The notes under the pieces: model-generated
The model's database searches: none
What the model saw: the letters and a program-made list of their open reading frames with translations, nothing else
What the model was told of the DNA's origin: nothing
Position numbers and translations under genes: made by a program
Assembly: GCA_016185275.1 (NCBI GenBank)
Contig: JACPNX010000023.1
Location: 1-64,000, forward strand
DNA length: 64,000 bases
Direction: 5' to 3'
Origin: Actinomycetota bacterium
GTDB taxonomy: Bacteria; Actinomycetota; Acidimicrobiia; Acidimicrobiales; Iamiaceae
Part shown: positions 20,049-28,343 of the stretch, in pieces
Layout: each line of letters opens with the position of its first letter
Numbering within the stretch: position 1 is the first letter of the stretch

Positions 20049-21325
20049 GTCGGCTCCTCGGTCGGGCGAGCGGCGCGGGCGGTGCCCACGCGCGCGGCGC
20101 GCCATGCACTGTCGAGCACCCACGCCGCGATCGCCACCGCGGTGAAGATCGGGGGCCGTCCCGTCGCCGCGCCGAGCCCGGCGACGTTGGCCGCCGCGAG
20201 CCCGGGCCACGACCGAGTCGTCGCGACGCCCTCGGCGAGACGCTCGTGGCCGCCGCCGCGCAGCATGGGCAGCAGGTAGGCGAGCGATCCCCACAGGATC
20301 TGGGCGTAGCCGGCCACGACGAGCACGACCAGCCAGCGGTCGCCGAACACGAGCCGGTCGGCGGCAGCGTCGACTGCGGTCGCCGCGACCGCGGTCGCCC
20401 ACCACAGCCCGCCGGCCCACAGGGCGAGGAGGCGGGGCCCTGCCCACTGCAGCTGGCGCCGGGTCGGGCGGGGCAGCGACCCGAGCACGGCCAGCACACC
20501 GAGCGCGTAGCCGCCGAGCCCGATGCCTGCGAGGGCGGCGGCGTCGGCCGACAGGGCGAGCCCGGCCAGCAGCAGCGTCACCGTCTGCCAGGACAGCGAC
20601 AGGACCAGCCGGCGCGCGCTGGCGTGCGGGGCCATCCGGGTGCGGCCGACGGTGGACGCGAAGAACGGCAGCGTGCCGCCCACGACGAGCCCGACCAGGC
20701 CCAGGAGGTTGATCGTCACGTGCGCCGAACGCATCGAGATCGACGGGGAGCCGATCGCCATCCACGCGCCGAGCACCACCCCCGTGGTCCCGAAGGCGAG
20801 CGCGGCCAGGTAGGCGGCCACGGCGGGGTCGAAGCGCCGTTCCACCGCGCGGCGAACCGTGACCAGCAACAACGCGCCGAGGAGGACGAGACCCGCGAGG
20901 TAGGCGGTTGCGGCGACGCCGATCACGCCGTCGCCGAGCTCGGCATGGCGGCCGACGGCGATGCCTGCAGCACCGCCGGCGACGAGCCAGCGCTGCGCCG
21001 CCGCCCACCGGTCGGCCGGGGCCGGCGCGGCCGACCAGGTCACGGTCAGCATGAGCGACACGCCGCTGATGGCGAGCATCACCCCGCCCGCCAGGAAGAG
21101 GTGCAGCGGCAGCCACCGGGCCGAGCCCGCCGCGCCCGCCAGTGCGGCGGTGGCGATGAAGACGAGCGCCAGGCGCAGCGTCGTGCGCGCCTGGGCGTGC
21201 GACAGCCGGACCCGGTCGGCGGCACCCCGCCCGCCGCCGGTCGCCGTCGCCCGCCAACGGCTCGTGGGTCGCTCCGTCACCTGTGCACCAGTGTCGCCCC
21301 GTCGCCGGCTCGGCGCGGGCGTCAC
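20045..21325 (-). CDS. Polytopic membrane protein, NnrS/heme-copper-oxidase-like
   Basis: This protein of up to 426 residues has about eleven to twelve hydrophobic segments. Histidines lie in membrane segments: LPLHLFLAGGVMLAISG and SAHVTINLLGLVGLVVGGTL, followed by PFFASTVGRTR. This pattern recalls NnrS and subunit-I-like proteins that may bind haem, but I could not assign a Pfam family with certainty. GTG 21325 overlaps the hemerythrin stop by 4 bp; GTG 21280 is an alternative start. It is probably an inner-membrane partner of the hemerythrin and NuoF-like proteins in the same operon. Confidence 0.7.
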   Translation of the reverse strand: MTPAPSRRRGDTGAQVTERPTSRWRATATGGGRGAADRVRLSHAQARTTLRLALVFIATAALAGAAGSARWLPLHLFLAGGVMLAISGVSLMLTVTWSAAPAPADRWAAAQRWLVAGGAAGIAVGRHAELGDGVIGVAATAYLAGLVLLGALLLVTVRRAVERRFDPAVAAYLAALAFGTTGVVLGAWMAIGSPSISMRSAHVTINLLGLVGLVVGGTLPFFASTVGRTRMAPHASARRLVLSLSWQTVTLLLAGLALSADAAALAGIGLGGYALGVLAVLGSLPRPTRRQLQWAGPRLLALWAGGLWWATAVAATAVDAAADRLVFGDRWLVVLVVAGYAQILWGSLAYLLPMLRGGGHERLAEGVATTRSWPGLAAANVAGLGAATGRPPIFTAVAIAAWVLDSAWRAARVGTARAARPTEEPT

Positions 21326-21771
21326 GTCACCGCCGCGGCCGCCGTGGCGGCGTCGACGGCGCGGTGGGCGTCGCTCGTCGCTCCCCACTCCTCGTCGTCG
21401 AAGCCGAGCATCGCCGCGGGGAACAGCTCCATCTCCTCGTCCTCGATGTGCGCGGCGAGGGCGTAGAAGTCCCGTCGATCGAAGCCACCATCGGTGAGGG
21501 AGCGACGCAGGTCGCGGTGGTCGGCTTCGAGGTCGCGCACCTCGCCGGCCGAGACGGCGCCGGTCGCGACGAGCGCCGGGTACAGGCCGGTCTCCTCCTT
21601 GGCCACGTGCCGGTCGAGGAGGGCGAGCAGGTCGCGTCGCACGTCGCGGTCGGGCCGGTCCTCGGACCGTGGTGCCTCGGCTAGCGCCCACGCGAGGTCG
21701 AGGATCGTCTCGTGGTCGGCGGTCAGCTCGGCGATCGGCGGGAACGCTCGGCACCCGCAGTGGTCACACAT
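21322..21771 (-). CDS. Hemerythrin-like HHE protein 1
   Basis: The 149-residue four-helix protein has the di-iron pattern of hemerythrin HHE domains: LTADHETILDLAW, LDRHVAKEETGLYPAL, LEADHRDLRRSL and AHIEDEEMELFPAAM. An extra N-terminal CDHCGC cluster could bind metal. Hemerythrins bind O2 or NO at a di-iron site. It overlaps both neighbours (8 bp and 4 bp) in the DUF2249 operon. Confidence 0.85.
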   Translation of the reverse strand: MCDHCGCRAFPPIAELTADHETILDLAWALAEAPRSEDRPDRDVRRDLLALLDRHVAKEETGLYPALVATGAVSAGEVRDLEADHRDLRRSLTDGGFDRRDFYALAAHIEDEEMELFPAAMLGFDDEEWGATSDAHRAVDAATAAAAVT

Positions 21772-22081
21772 CAGGCGTCCGATCCGGTGTGGCGCCGCGG
21801 TGGGTGCAGTGCAGGTCGGCGACGTGGGGATCGAGGGCGACCATGACGTGCTCGGTGGAGGTCGTGTCGTCGGCGTGGAGGCTGGTCCGGACGACAGCAA
21901 GGAGCCGGTCGATCGCCACGTCGTGGTGCTCGACGCGCATGCACTGCCCGGCGATCGACGCGACCACGGAGACGACACCGGGTTCACGGCGCAGCACGTC
22001 GAGCGTGTCGTTGAAGCACCACGGGCAGTTCGCACCCGCGAGGGAGATCTCGGTCGTGACCGTCTTGCCGTGGGCGGTCAC
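21764..22081 (-). CDS. HMA-like small metal-binding protein
   Basis: This 105-residue protein starts with a heavy-metal-associated-like fold: SLAGANCPWCFNDTLDVL then REPGVVSVVASI, where CPWC replaces the usual CxxC. The C-terminal part contains LHCTHRG, another possible ligand pair. GTG 22081 overlaps the ACP-like stop by 4 bp. It could carry a metal or mediate disulfide exchange for the operon. Confidence 0.65.
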   Translation of the reverse strand: MTAHGKTVTTEISLAGANCPWCFNDTLDVLRREPGVVSVVASIAGQCMRVEHHDVAIDRLLAVVRTSLHADDTTSTEHVMVALDPHVADLHCTHRGATPDRTPDV

Positions 22082-22350
22082 GACGAGAGCTCGCGGGTGA
22101 ACAGATCGGCGAGCTCGCCGAGCGTGGTCGGCCGCGTTCCGTCGAGCTCGAGGTCACCCACGCTGCGTTCGCCGTACTCCTCGACGACCGCGTCCCACAG
22201 GTGTAGGATCGAGAGGTCGTCGTCGAGTTCGAGCGCAGCGAGTGGCGCGTCCGCCGCTCGAGGGGCATCGAGGCCGACGACACAGGTGAGGAGGTCGAGC
22301 ACGGCGCCGACGTCGACTGCCTCGCTTCGTTGGTGGGTTTCGGCAGGCAT
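22078..22350 (-). CDS. Acyl-carrier-protein-like protein lacking the pantetheine serine
   Basis: The 90-residue acidic protein aligns by eye with acyl carrier proteins: LELDDDLSILHLWDAVVEEY corresponds to the DSL helix-II region, and TTLGELADLF to helix IV. The Ser that receives phosphopantetheine appears to be Asp (DDL instead of DSL). If the alignment holds it cannot carry acyl groups and may be a structural partner, as the ACP subunit is in complex I. It starts 14 bp after the DUF2249 stop. Confidence 0.55.
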   Translation of the reverse strand: MPAETHQRSEAVDVGAVLDLLTCVVGLDAPRAADAPLAALELDDDLSILHLWDAVVEEYGERSVGDLELDGTRPTTLGELADLFTRELSS

Positions 22351-22364
22351 GGTTCGGTTTCCGG

Positions 22365-22802
22365 TCAGTGCCGCGCGAAGGTGACGCGCCAGTCGCCGCT
22401 GTCGAGCTGGTCGGCGACGTGGGTGAAGCCCTGCTCGCCGAGCACTCCCTCGAGGGGCACGGGCTCGAACGGGGCGTAGACGACGAGGACCTCGCCGTCG
22501 CTGACCTGGCTCGCTGCGTCCATGATCTCGGCGAAGGGCTCGCCGCCGGCGGCCAGTGTCGGGCGGGCGTCGACCACCCGGGCTCGGCTGGTGACGTCGA
22601 CCGCCCACTCCTCGGGGCCCTGCTCCACGTACTCCCAGCGGAACTGGTGGGGGCGGGTCGCGTCGAGCTGGTAGCGCAACGGCAACGGATCGTGGTCGTT
22701 CACCAGGCGGAGCGTCTCGCCGGTGGCGAGCTGGTCGATCCGCTCGAAGATCGTCTCGTGGCGGACCTTGGGGGGCATCGGCCGCACGTCCAGCGTCTGC
22801 AT
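22365..22802 (-). CDS. Double DUF2249 protein
   Basis: Two DUF2249 domains are visible. The first has LDVRPMPPKVRHETIFERID and GETLRLVNDHDPLPLRYQL, closing FRWEYVEQGPEEWAV. The second runs from VVDARP to GDWRVTFARH. DUF2249 proteins accompany hemerythrins and NO-responsive genes in many bacteria; their reaction is unknown. This is the first gene of the operon that runs to 18663, and it diverges from the NnrS-like gene across operator site 3. Confidence 0.85.
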   Translation of the reverse strand: MQTLDVRPMPPKVRHETIFERIDQLATGETLRLVNDHDPLPLRYQLDATRPHQFRWEYVEQGPEEWAVDVTSRARVVDARPTLAAGGEPFAEIMDAASQVSDGEVLVVYAPFEPVPLEGVLGEQGFTHVADQLDSGDWRVTFARH

Positions 22803-22843
22803 CTGTGACCTCCTGCACCTGGAGCGCCGTCCGTCGTCGGTGC

Positions 22844-22871
22844 TATTCTTCTAGTCGAGCCTAGAAGAATA
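22844..22871. promoter_or_regulatory. TTCTAG-type operator, site 3 (DUF2249 / NnrS-like)
   Basis: TATTCTTCTAG (22844-22854) and its exact reverse complement (22861-22871) form a perfect 11-bp inverted repeat around a 6-base spacer, the best of the five sites. TATTCT at each end is a possible -10 for the divergent transcripts, so one protein could close both promoters. Confidence 0.82.
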
Positions 22872-22886
22872 GCGGGGAGACGTCCA

Positions 22887-24266
22887 GTGGCGGTCCCGAG
22901 CGAGCGAACCAAGTCGATGCCGGTGAGCGCCGCGCCGTTCATGCCCGGCGGGGCGGGAACGGTCCCGCCGGCCTCGGTGCCGCTCGGGTTCCTCGCCGCC
23001 GCCGGTGTCGGCCTGTGGGCGTTCGGGCTGGCCGTGTGGTTCGCGGCCGATCGGCTCGTCGAGTCGCCGACGCACTCGGGGGCGGTGTCGGCCGTGCATG
23101 TCGGGATGCTGGCGTTCCTGACCACTGCGGTGCTCGGCGCCGTCCACCAGTTCGCGCCGGTCGTCGGCCGTCGGCCGCTGCGCTCGGTGCTCGCCGCCCG
23201 GCTGACCCTGCTGGGCATGGTCGCCACCGCGTGGCTGCTCCCGTCGGGGTTCGCCCACGGGCCCGAGGCGCTGGTCGCCGCCGGCGGGGTGATCGGCTCG
23301 TGCACCGTGTCACTGGCGGCGTGGAACCTGTCGGCCCCGCTCGCCGCCCGCGGCGGCGGCGTCCCGCTCGCCGGGCTGCGACTCTCGGTCGGGTTCCTCG
23401 TGCTCACCGTCGCGTTCGGTGTCGTCTACGCCTTCGACCGCCAGACCGGCTGGTTCCCGCTCCTCCCCCACCGGGTCCTCGCCCACGCCAACCTGGGCCT
23501 GCTCGGCTGGCTGGGCCTCACCTACGTGGCGGTGGCCGAGAAGCTGTGGCCCATGTTCCTGCTCGCCCACCGGCCCCGGGCACGGGCGGGTGCGTGGGCG
23601 GTGGGTCTGCTCGCGGCGGGGACGCCGGTTCTCGCCGCCGGCCTGCTCTTCGCCGTCCCCGCGCTGGCCTGGGCTGGCGGGGTGAGCGCTGCCGCCGGGC
23701 TCGGGTGCCATCTCGCCTCCCTTGCCGGCGCGGTCCGTCATCGCCGGCGTCCGCTCGAGCTGCTCCACGGGTTCCTGTTCGCCTCGGCCGGGTTTCTCGT
23801 CGTCGGCATCGCTCTGGCGGCGGCCGCCGGCCTCGCCGACGTCGATCCCGGCGACCGGTCCCGCCTGGTCGCCGCCGAGGTCGCCGCCCTGGTGGCCTGG
23901 CTCGGCCTCGCCGTGGTGGGTCACGCCCACAAGATCGTCCCCTTCGTCGGCTACACCGCCCTGCGCGCCCGCGGGGTCACCACCGGTCCGGCCGGCCGCC
24001 CCCTGCTGTTCGGCGACCTGTTCCACCACGGTGTCGCCCGTGCCACGCTCGCCACCGCCACCGTCGGGTTCGCCGCCACCCTCACAGGCATCCTCGCCGC
24101 ATCCCCCGCGGTGCTCGCCGGCGGCGGCGCGCTCGTCTCGGTGACCGGGGCGCTCGCCACCGTCAACCTCGCCGCCGGGCCCCGCCGAGCGGCACGACCC
24201 CATCCCAGCGCCACACCCGCGGTTCCCGCACCGACCGACCTCGTCACCTCCGGGAGGACCTCATGA
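22887..24266 (+). CDS. NnrS-like polytopic membrane protein
   Basis: The 459-residue protein has about twelve membrane segments with histidines in or next to them: SAVHVGMLAFLTTAVLGAVH, VLAHANLGLLGWLGLTYVAV and VVGHAHKIVPFVGY. The layout resembles NnrS and heme-copper oxidase subunit I relatives associated with NO response. GTG 22887 is preceded by GGGGAGA. It overlaps the next hemerythrin gene by 4 bp. Haem or metal binding is inferred from the histidines. Confidence 0.72.
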   Translation: MAVPSERTKSMPVSAAPFMPGGAGTVPPASVPLGFLAAAGVGLWAFGLAVWFAADRLVESPTHSGAVSAVHVGMLAFLTTAVLGAVHQFAPVVGRRPLRSVLAARLTLLGMVATAWLLPSGFAHGPEALVAAGGVIGSCTVSLAAWNLSAPLAARGGGVPLAGLRLSVGFLVLTVAFGVVYAFDRQTGWFPLLPHRVLAHANLGLLGWLGLTYVAVAEKLWPMFLLAHRPRARAGAWAVGLLAAGTPVLAAGLLFAVPALAWAGGVSAAAGLGCHLASLAGAVRHRRRPLELLHGFLFASAGFLVVGIALAAAAGLADVDPGDRSRLVAAEVAALVAWLGLAVVGHAHKIVPFVGYTALRARGVTTGPAGRPLLFGDLFHHGVARATLATATVGFAATLTGILAASPAVLAGGGALVSVTGALATVNLAAGPRRAARPHPSATPAVPAPTDLVTSGRTS

Positions 24267-24757
24267 CCGAGCACCGACCCACCGAACCGCTGCGGTCCGA
24301 GCACCGCGACCTGCTGCCCCACCTGCTCGCCCTCGACACCGCCGCCAACGAAACCGCAGGGTGGGACCGCAACACGGCGGTCGCCACGCTGGGCGACCTC
24401 GTCGGGTTCCTGCGCGGCCACCTCGTGCCCCACGCCACCGCCGAGGAAGCCGTCCTCTACCCGGCGGTCGAGGAGGCCATGGCCGCGCCGGGGGCGACCG
24501 CGACGATGCGCGCCGACCACGTCGAGATCGTCGCCCGCATCGACCGGCTCGCGGAGGCCGCCGCCGCGGTCGAGCAGCGCTGGCCCGACGCCGAGCTCGC
24601 CCGCGACGTCGCCCACCAGCTCGTCGGGCTCTCCGCGATCCTCCAGCTCCACTTCCGCAAGGAGGAAGAGGTGCTGCTGCCGGTGCTCGACGCCAACCTC
24701 GACACCGACGCCGCCGCCGCGCTGTTCACCCGCATGGGCGAGGTCGCCCACCAGTGA
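24263..24757 (+). CDS. Hemerythrin-like HHE protein 2
   Basis: The 164-residue protein repeats the HHE pattern: LRSEHRDLLPHLLAL, GHLVPHATAEEAVLYPAVEE, MRADHVEIVARIDRL and LQLHFRKEEEVLLPVLD. It probably holds a di-iron centre that binds O2 or NO. It is coupled by 4-bp overlaps to the membrane protein before it and the MIP18 protein after it, and shares operator site 3. Confidence 0.88.
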   Translation: MTEHRPTEPLRSEHRDLLPHLLALDTAANETAGWDRNTAVATLGDLVGFLRGHLVPHATAEEAVLYPAVEEAMAAPGATATMRADHVEIVARIDRLAEAAAAVEQRWPDAELARDVAHQLVGLSAILQLHFRKEEEVLLPVLDANLDTDAAAALFTRMGEVAHQ

Positions 24758-25095
24758 TCACCACGCCCACCGTCGACTGGCAGGCCGAGTCGCGCCGCCA
24801 GCGGGTCCTCGTCGCCCTCGGCAACGTCTGGGACCCCGAGCTCGGGCTCGACGTCGTCTCCCTCGGGCTCGTCTACGACGTGCGCGTCGACGGCGACACG
24901 ATCGAGATCGACATGACCCTCACCACCCCCGGCTGCCCGGTCTCCGAACAGCTCCCAGCGGAGGCCGAAGCCGCCGTACGCGCGGCGGTCCCCGACGCGG
25001 ACCTGCACGTGCAGGTCGTGTGGGACCCGCCGTGGACTCCCGAGCGGCTCTCGCCCGTCGCGCTCGACCAGCTCGGCTTCGCCCGCCGGCGGTGA
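24754..25095 (+). CDS. MIP18/DUF59 family Fe-S assembly factor (PaaD-like)
   Basis: The 113-residue protein is a stand-alone MIP18 domain: VWDPELGLDVVSLGLVYDV, TLTTPGCPVSEQL with the conserved Cys, and VVWDPPWTPERL. It resembles the C-terminal half of the SufT at 11367. Its coupling to a hemerythrin suggests metal-centre maturation for this operon; that is inference. Confidence 0.88.
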   Translation: MITTPTVDWQAESRRQRVLVALGNVWDPELGLDVVSLGLVYDVRVDGDTIEIDMTLTTPGCPVSEQLPAEAEAAVRAAVPDADLHVQVVWDPPWTPERLSPVALDQLGFARRR

Positions 25096-25466
25096 GCAGC
25101 ACGTCCGGACACCTCGATCTGCTGGCCATCGCCCGCTGCGTCCGCGACGCGGTCGAGCGCGACGACACCGAGGGGCTCCACGCCCACCTGACCCGGCTAC
25201 GAACGGCGGTCATGGACCACGTTCACGCCGAACGCGCCCAGCTCGATGCGCTCCCTGACCCTGCCGCCGCGGTCGCCCTCGACGGTCAGCGGCGGCTGCT
25301 CCGACTCCTCACCGACGTGCTGTTCGCCCCCGCCGATGGCGATGGACGCGACGACTGCAACTGCGTCGTTCGCGCCGCGGAGATCGAGCTCGCGGTGCGC
25401 CGTCAAGCCAAGCTCGAGGCTGCGCTCTTCCGCCGCCACCCGCACGCCCGACGCGCAGGCACCTGA
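25092..25466 (+). CDS. Small uncharacterised protein, last gene of the NnrS-like operon
   Basis: This 124-residue, mainly helical protein has His/Asp/Glu-rich stretches (HLTRLRTAVMDHVHAERAQL) that recall half a hemerythrin domain, and a DDCNC motif. I could not place it in a family. GTG 25092 overlaps the MIP18 stop by 4 bp, which supports its reality. It converges with the DinB-like gene. Confidence 0.6.
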   Translation: MSSTSGHLDLLAIARCVRDAVERDDTEGLHAHLTRLRTAVMDHVHAERAQLDALPDPAAAVALDGQRRLLRLLTDVLFAPADGDGRDDCNCVVRAAEIELAVRRQAKLEAALFRRHPHARRAGT

Positions 25467-25484
25467 GGTCCTGGTGCGCCCGCA

Positions 25485-26153
25485 TCACGCCGGCGGCGCG
25501 CCGCCCTCCACCTCCATCAGGTCGAGGAGGTCATGGCGAGCCCCGTGGAGGACGTCGTCGATCAACCCGTCCAGTGTGATGACGCCCTCGCCCAGGCGGG
25601 CGACACGTCGCCACTCACCTGGCGTCAACGCGCCGAGCACCTCGACGAGCCGGTCCGAGACGAGATCGAGCTGGTGGAGGACCTGACCCGGCGACAGCAC
25701 CGCGCTCGCCGCCCGGGCGGCGCGCACTCGGACGGCGTCGATCATCGGATCGTCGACGAGCCGGACGCGCTCGACGCGATTGGCAGTGGCGTGCAGCTCG
25801 TCGCGGAGCCGAGCGACCCGCTCGAACCGAGCGCATCCCGCCGGCGGCGGGCGGTCGAGGCCGTCGGCGTTCCGGGCCGCCCCGCCCGGCGCCAGCAGGC
25901 GGCGAGCGAGGGCCACCAGGTCGGCGACCGACCGTGCCGCGGTAGCCGGGGCGGCCGAGGCGTAGCCGCAACCGACACACGCGTCCCGCTCGACGGGCGG
26001 CGGACCGCCGGCCGCGGAGGGATGGCGAGCCCGGCTCGCCGCGAGAACCGCAGGATCGCAGCCGATGCCGCCGCCCGGCGGACGGCCGCAGGAGACCGCC
26101 CGGCGGGTGGGCCGCGGGTCACCGAGCGCACCTCGGCGTGGTCGTGTCGTCAC
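25485..26153 (-). CDS. DinB/maleylpyruvate-isomerase-like protein
   Basis: The 222-residue protein ends in a helical region resembling the DinB_2/mycothiol-dependent isomerase fold (LGALTPGEWRRVARLGEGVI, TLDGLIDDVLHGARHDLLDL) with His/Asp residues. An N-terminal CVGCGYASA may be a metal site. GTG 26153 follows AAGGAG at good spacing; the longer frame to 26258 has no supporting start. The relation to DinB is moderate. Confidence 0.55.
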   Translation of the reverse strand: MTTRPRRGALGDPRPTRRAVSCGRPPGGGIGCDPAVLAASRARHPSAAGGPPPVERDACVGCGYASAAPATAARSVADLVALARRLLAPGGAARNADGLDRPPPAGCARFERVARLRDELHATANRVERVRLVDDPMIDAVRVRAARAASAVLSPGQVLHQLDLVSDRLVEVLGALTPGEWRRVARLGEGVITLDGLIDDVLHGARHDLLDLMEVEGGAPPA

Positions 26154-26267
26154 GTCGATCTCCTTGCCTTCCTGGACGGGACCTGGAGCGGCGGGCAGGC
26201 CCGGCGTCGGCGGGAGACGCCTGGGCTTGCCCGCCGCGACCTGACCCGGGCGCGGCACCGCGCGCCC

Positions 26268-26654
26268 TCAGCGGATGAAACCGCCGGGGCGGGGGCAGGC
26301 GACGCAGTGCCGCGCCTGGGGGATCGCTTCGAGCCGCTCGAACGGGATCGGCCGTCCGCACGTCTCGCACGAGCCGTAGGTTCCGTCGTCGAAGCGGCCC
26401 AGGGCGTGGCTGACGTCGGCCATCGCGTCACGGGCGCGGTCCGCGTTCAGGCGTGCCATCTCCCGGTCGCGTCCGGCGTCGTCGTCGGTGTCCGCCGTGA
26501 GGGAGGTGGCGAGCGCGTCGCTCTGCTCGAAGTGGGTCTGGTGGTCGGCCAGGGCCTCGCTGAGCAGGGCGCGCAACGTGGCCAGCTGGGCGCCAGTGAG
26601 CTGCGAGGGGGCGAAGTGCCGTTGGCGCGCCAGGGGAGTCGATGCGGTGGTCAT
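26268..26654 (-). CDS. DksA/TraR-type C4 zinc-finger protein
   Basis: The 128-residue protein shows the family layout: an N-terminal coiled coil (ALADHQTHFEQSDALA) and a C-terminal zinc finger CETCGRPIPFERLEAIPQAR followed by HCVAC. DksA relatives bind in the secondary channel of RNA polymerase and adjust stress transcription. It is 24 bp from the frameshifted gene upstream, so both may share a transcript. Confidence 0.88.
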   Translation of the reverse strand: MTTASTPLARQRHFAPSQLTGAQLATLRALLSEALADHQTHFEQSDALATSLTADTDDDAGRDREMARLNADRARDAMADVSHALGRFDDGTYGSCETCGRPIPFERLEAIPQARHCVACPRPGGFIR

Positions 26655-26678
26655 GCCGTTCCTTTCCGTTGGGCGGGG

Positions 26679-27741
26679 TCAGCGCAGGATCAAGCCGATG
26701 TGGCCGAGCTCGGCGAGCGCGTCGGGGGCGACGAACTCGACGTTCCCGCCGGCGCGCACCACGTGCTCGACGATCTCGTCGACGGGGTCGTCGAAGACGT
26801 CGGGGCTGGCGTCGTCGGTCCAGACGAGGCGCCCGTCGACCTCGCGTGCCCGGTCGGCGCGGTAGTCCTCCTCGACGACGAGGAGCCGGCCACGCCTCTC
26901 CCGGCCGAGCTGCCAGACCTCGTCGATGCCGGTGACCGCCGACCCGGTTGCTGCCGCCGCCGACAGCTCGACGACGACCGCGGTCCGCCGCGCCTTGAGT
27001 CGGACGCGCATGACCTGCCACGCGGCCTTGCCGAGCTCGCCAGGCGAGGTTCGGTCGTGGGCGCCGCCGACGGTGCCGACGACGAGGCGGGCGTTGTCGC
27101 TGACCTCGCGGAACAGCTGGGTCGAGCGGCGCACACCGACGAGGACGATTGGGAGCTCGTCACCTCGGCCGGCAGCGGTCAGCGCCTGGTCGACCTCTCG
27201 GTAGAAGCGCCGCCGTTGCTCCTTGTCGTCGCGGCCCGGTGGCAGGGCGAACCGACCGGCGACGGCGCGCCGGTCGCGGGGCACGATCCGCGCCGTGGTC
27301 GAGCACCTCGACGAGCTCGTCGCGAACCGCCTCGAACAGCCGGGTGGCACGGTCCGAGACCACCAGCACCCGGTAGCGGGGGCTTCGCCGCAGGCCCTGC
27401 ACGAGGAACCGGGTCGCTGGCGTGGGACCCACCGAGACGCCGTCACGCACCGGGAACGGCAGCGCGCGGACCTCGGTCGACTCCGGCGTGACCACGACGA
27501 CGACGCCCTGGGCCCCGCCACGAAGGTCGACGCTCGCCACGGCATCGTCGAGACGGTCGGCGAGTCGTTGCGCGACGGCTCGATCCGCCAACGCGTCGAT
27601 CTGGGCGCGCGCATCGGCCAGCAGGTTCCGCACCCGGATCCGGTCCTCGCCGGCACCGGCGCGGGTCCGGTCGAGCGCGGCGGTCACCGTCACGACCGGA
27701 GCTGCACCGGTGTGCAGCAGTGAGTCCACGAATGCCCGCAT
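26679..27741 (-). pseudogene. baeRF3-like release-factor-fold protein, frameshifted
   Basis: Two frames together make one protein. The first starts at ATG 27741 (with AGGAGG upstream: MRAFVDSLLHTGAAPVVTVT) and is sensible to RDELVEVLDHGA. The second continues from RIVPRDRRAVAGRFALPPG, one base out of phase, to the stop at 26679. The switch is near 27296. The joined sequence resembles bacterial archaeo-eukaryotic release-factor-like proteins (baeRF), which are thought to act on ribosomes under stress. It could be a real mutation, a sequencing error or less likely programmed frameshifting. No homopolymer run marks the spot. Confidence 0.6.
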
Positions 27742-27997
27742 CTCGCCTCCTCGACGTGGGATCAGGCAACGGGTCCCGACAGGCGAACAGGTCGCTCATC
27801 GAGACCCTCCCTCGGACGGGTCAACCCTCTGGGTGGCACGGTACGGACGGCCTCGGCCGGGGGCATTGGCCGAACTCGACGTGGTTGACGCGGTCCCGAT
27901 GTCGGTTGTCGACAGGGTCACGCCCGCGCGCCGTCGGTACGGTCGATCGCACCGCCGCGAACCGCGCTCGGCACGCGGCCAGTGAGAGGAGAAGACC

Positions 27998-28321
27998 GTG
28001 TCCGTGCCCGCGCCCGTACACCAGGACGGCGTCGCCGCGCTGCACCGCGCGCTCGCGGACCGTGCGCTGGCGCCGGCCCACACACCCGAGGACCGCGAGC
28101 GCGCCATCGCCGACCTCCTCGACCTGGCCGGCGCCCGGCGCGAGCCGCTGGAGGCGGTGCGGGGCGAGTTCCAACGCCGCCTCTCGCGCCGCAGCGACGA
28201 CTTCGACGCCACGCATGCCCTGCGTCTCGTCGAGGGCGCGCTGGTGCAGGCGACCCGGCCGGACGGGCCGTGGGGATGGGCCGGCAGCGAGCGGCGCGGT
28301 CGGCGTCGGCGCGGGCGATGA
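27998..28321 (+). CDS. Small helical protein of unknown function
   Basis: The 107-residue protein starts at GTG 27998 after GAGGAGAA. It is charged and probably all-helical (ALHRALADRALAPAHTPEDR, FQRRLSRRSDDFDATHALRL) with a basic tail. No family recognised. About 256 bp of non-coding DNA separate it from the divergent frameshifted gene. It heads a run of small genes up to 29556. Confidence 0.6.
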   Translation: MSVPAPVHQDGVAALHRALADRALAPAHTPEDRERAIADLLDLAGARREPLEAVRGEFQRRLSRRSDDFDATHALRLVEGALVQATRPDGPWGWAGSERRGRRRRGR

Positions 28322-28343
28322 GCTCGACCGCTGGAGGGTGACG

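Noticed and set aside
27160-27741. Treating the 5' frame of the baeRF-like gene as a complete protein
   Set aside because: Its last 35 residues are Arg/Pro-rich nonsense while the adjacent frame continues the family sequence.
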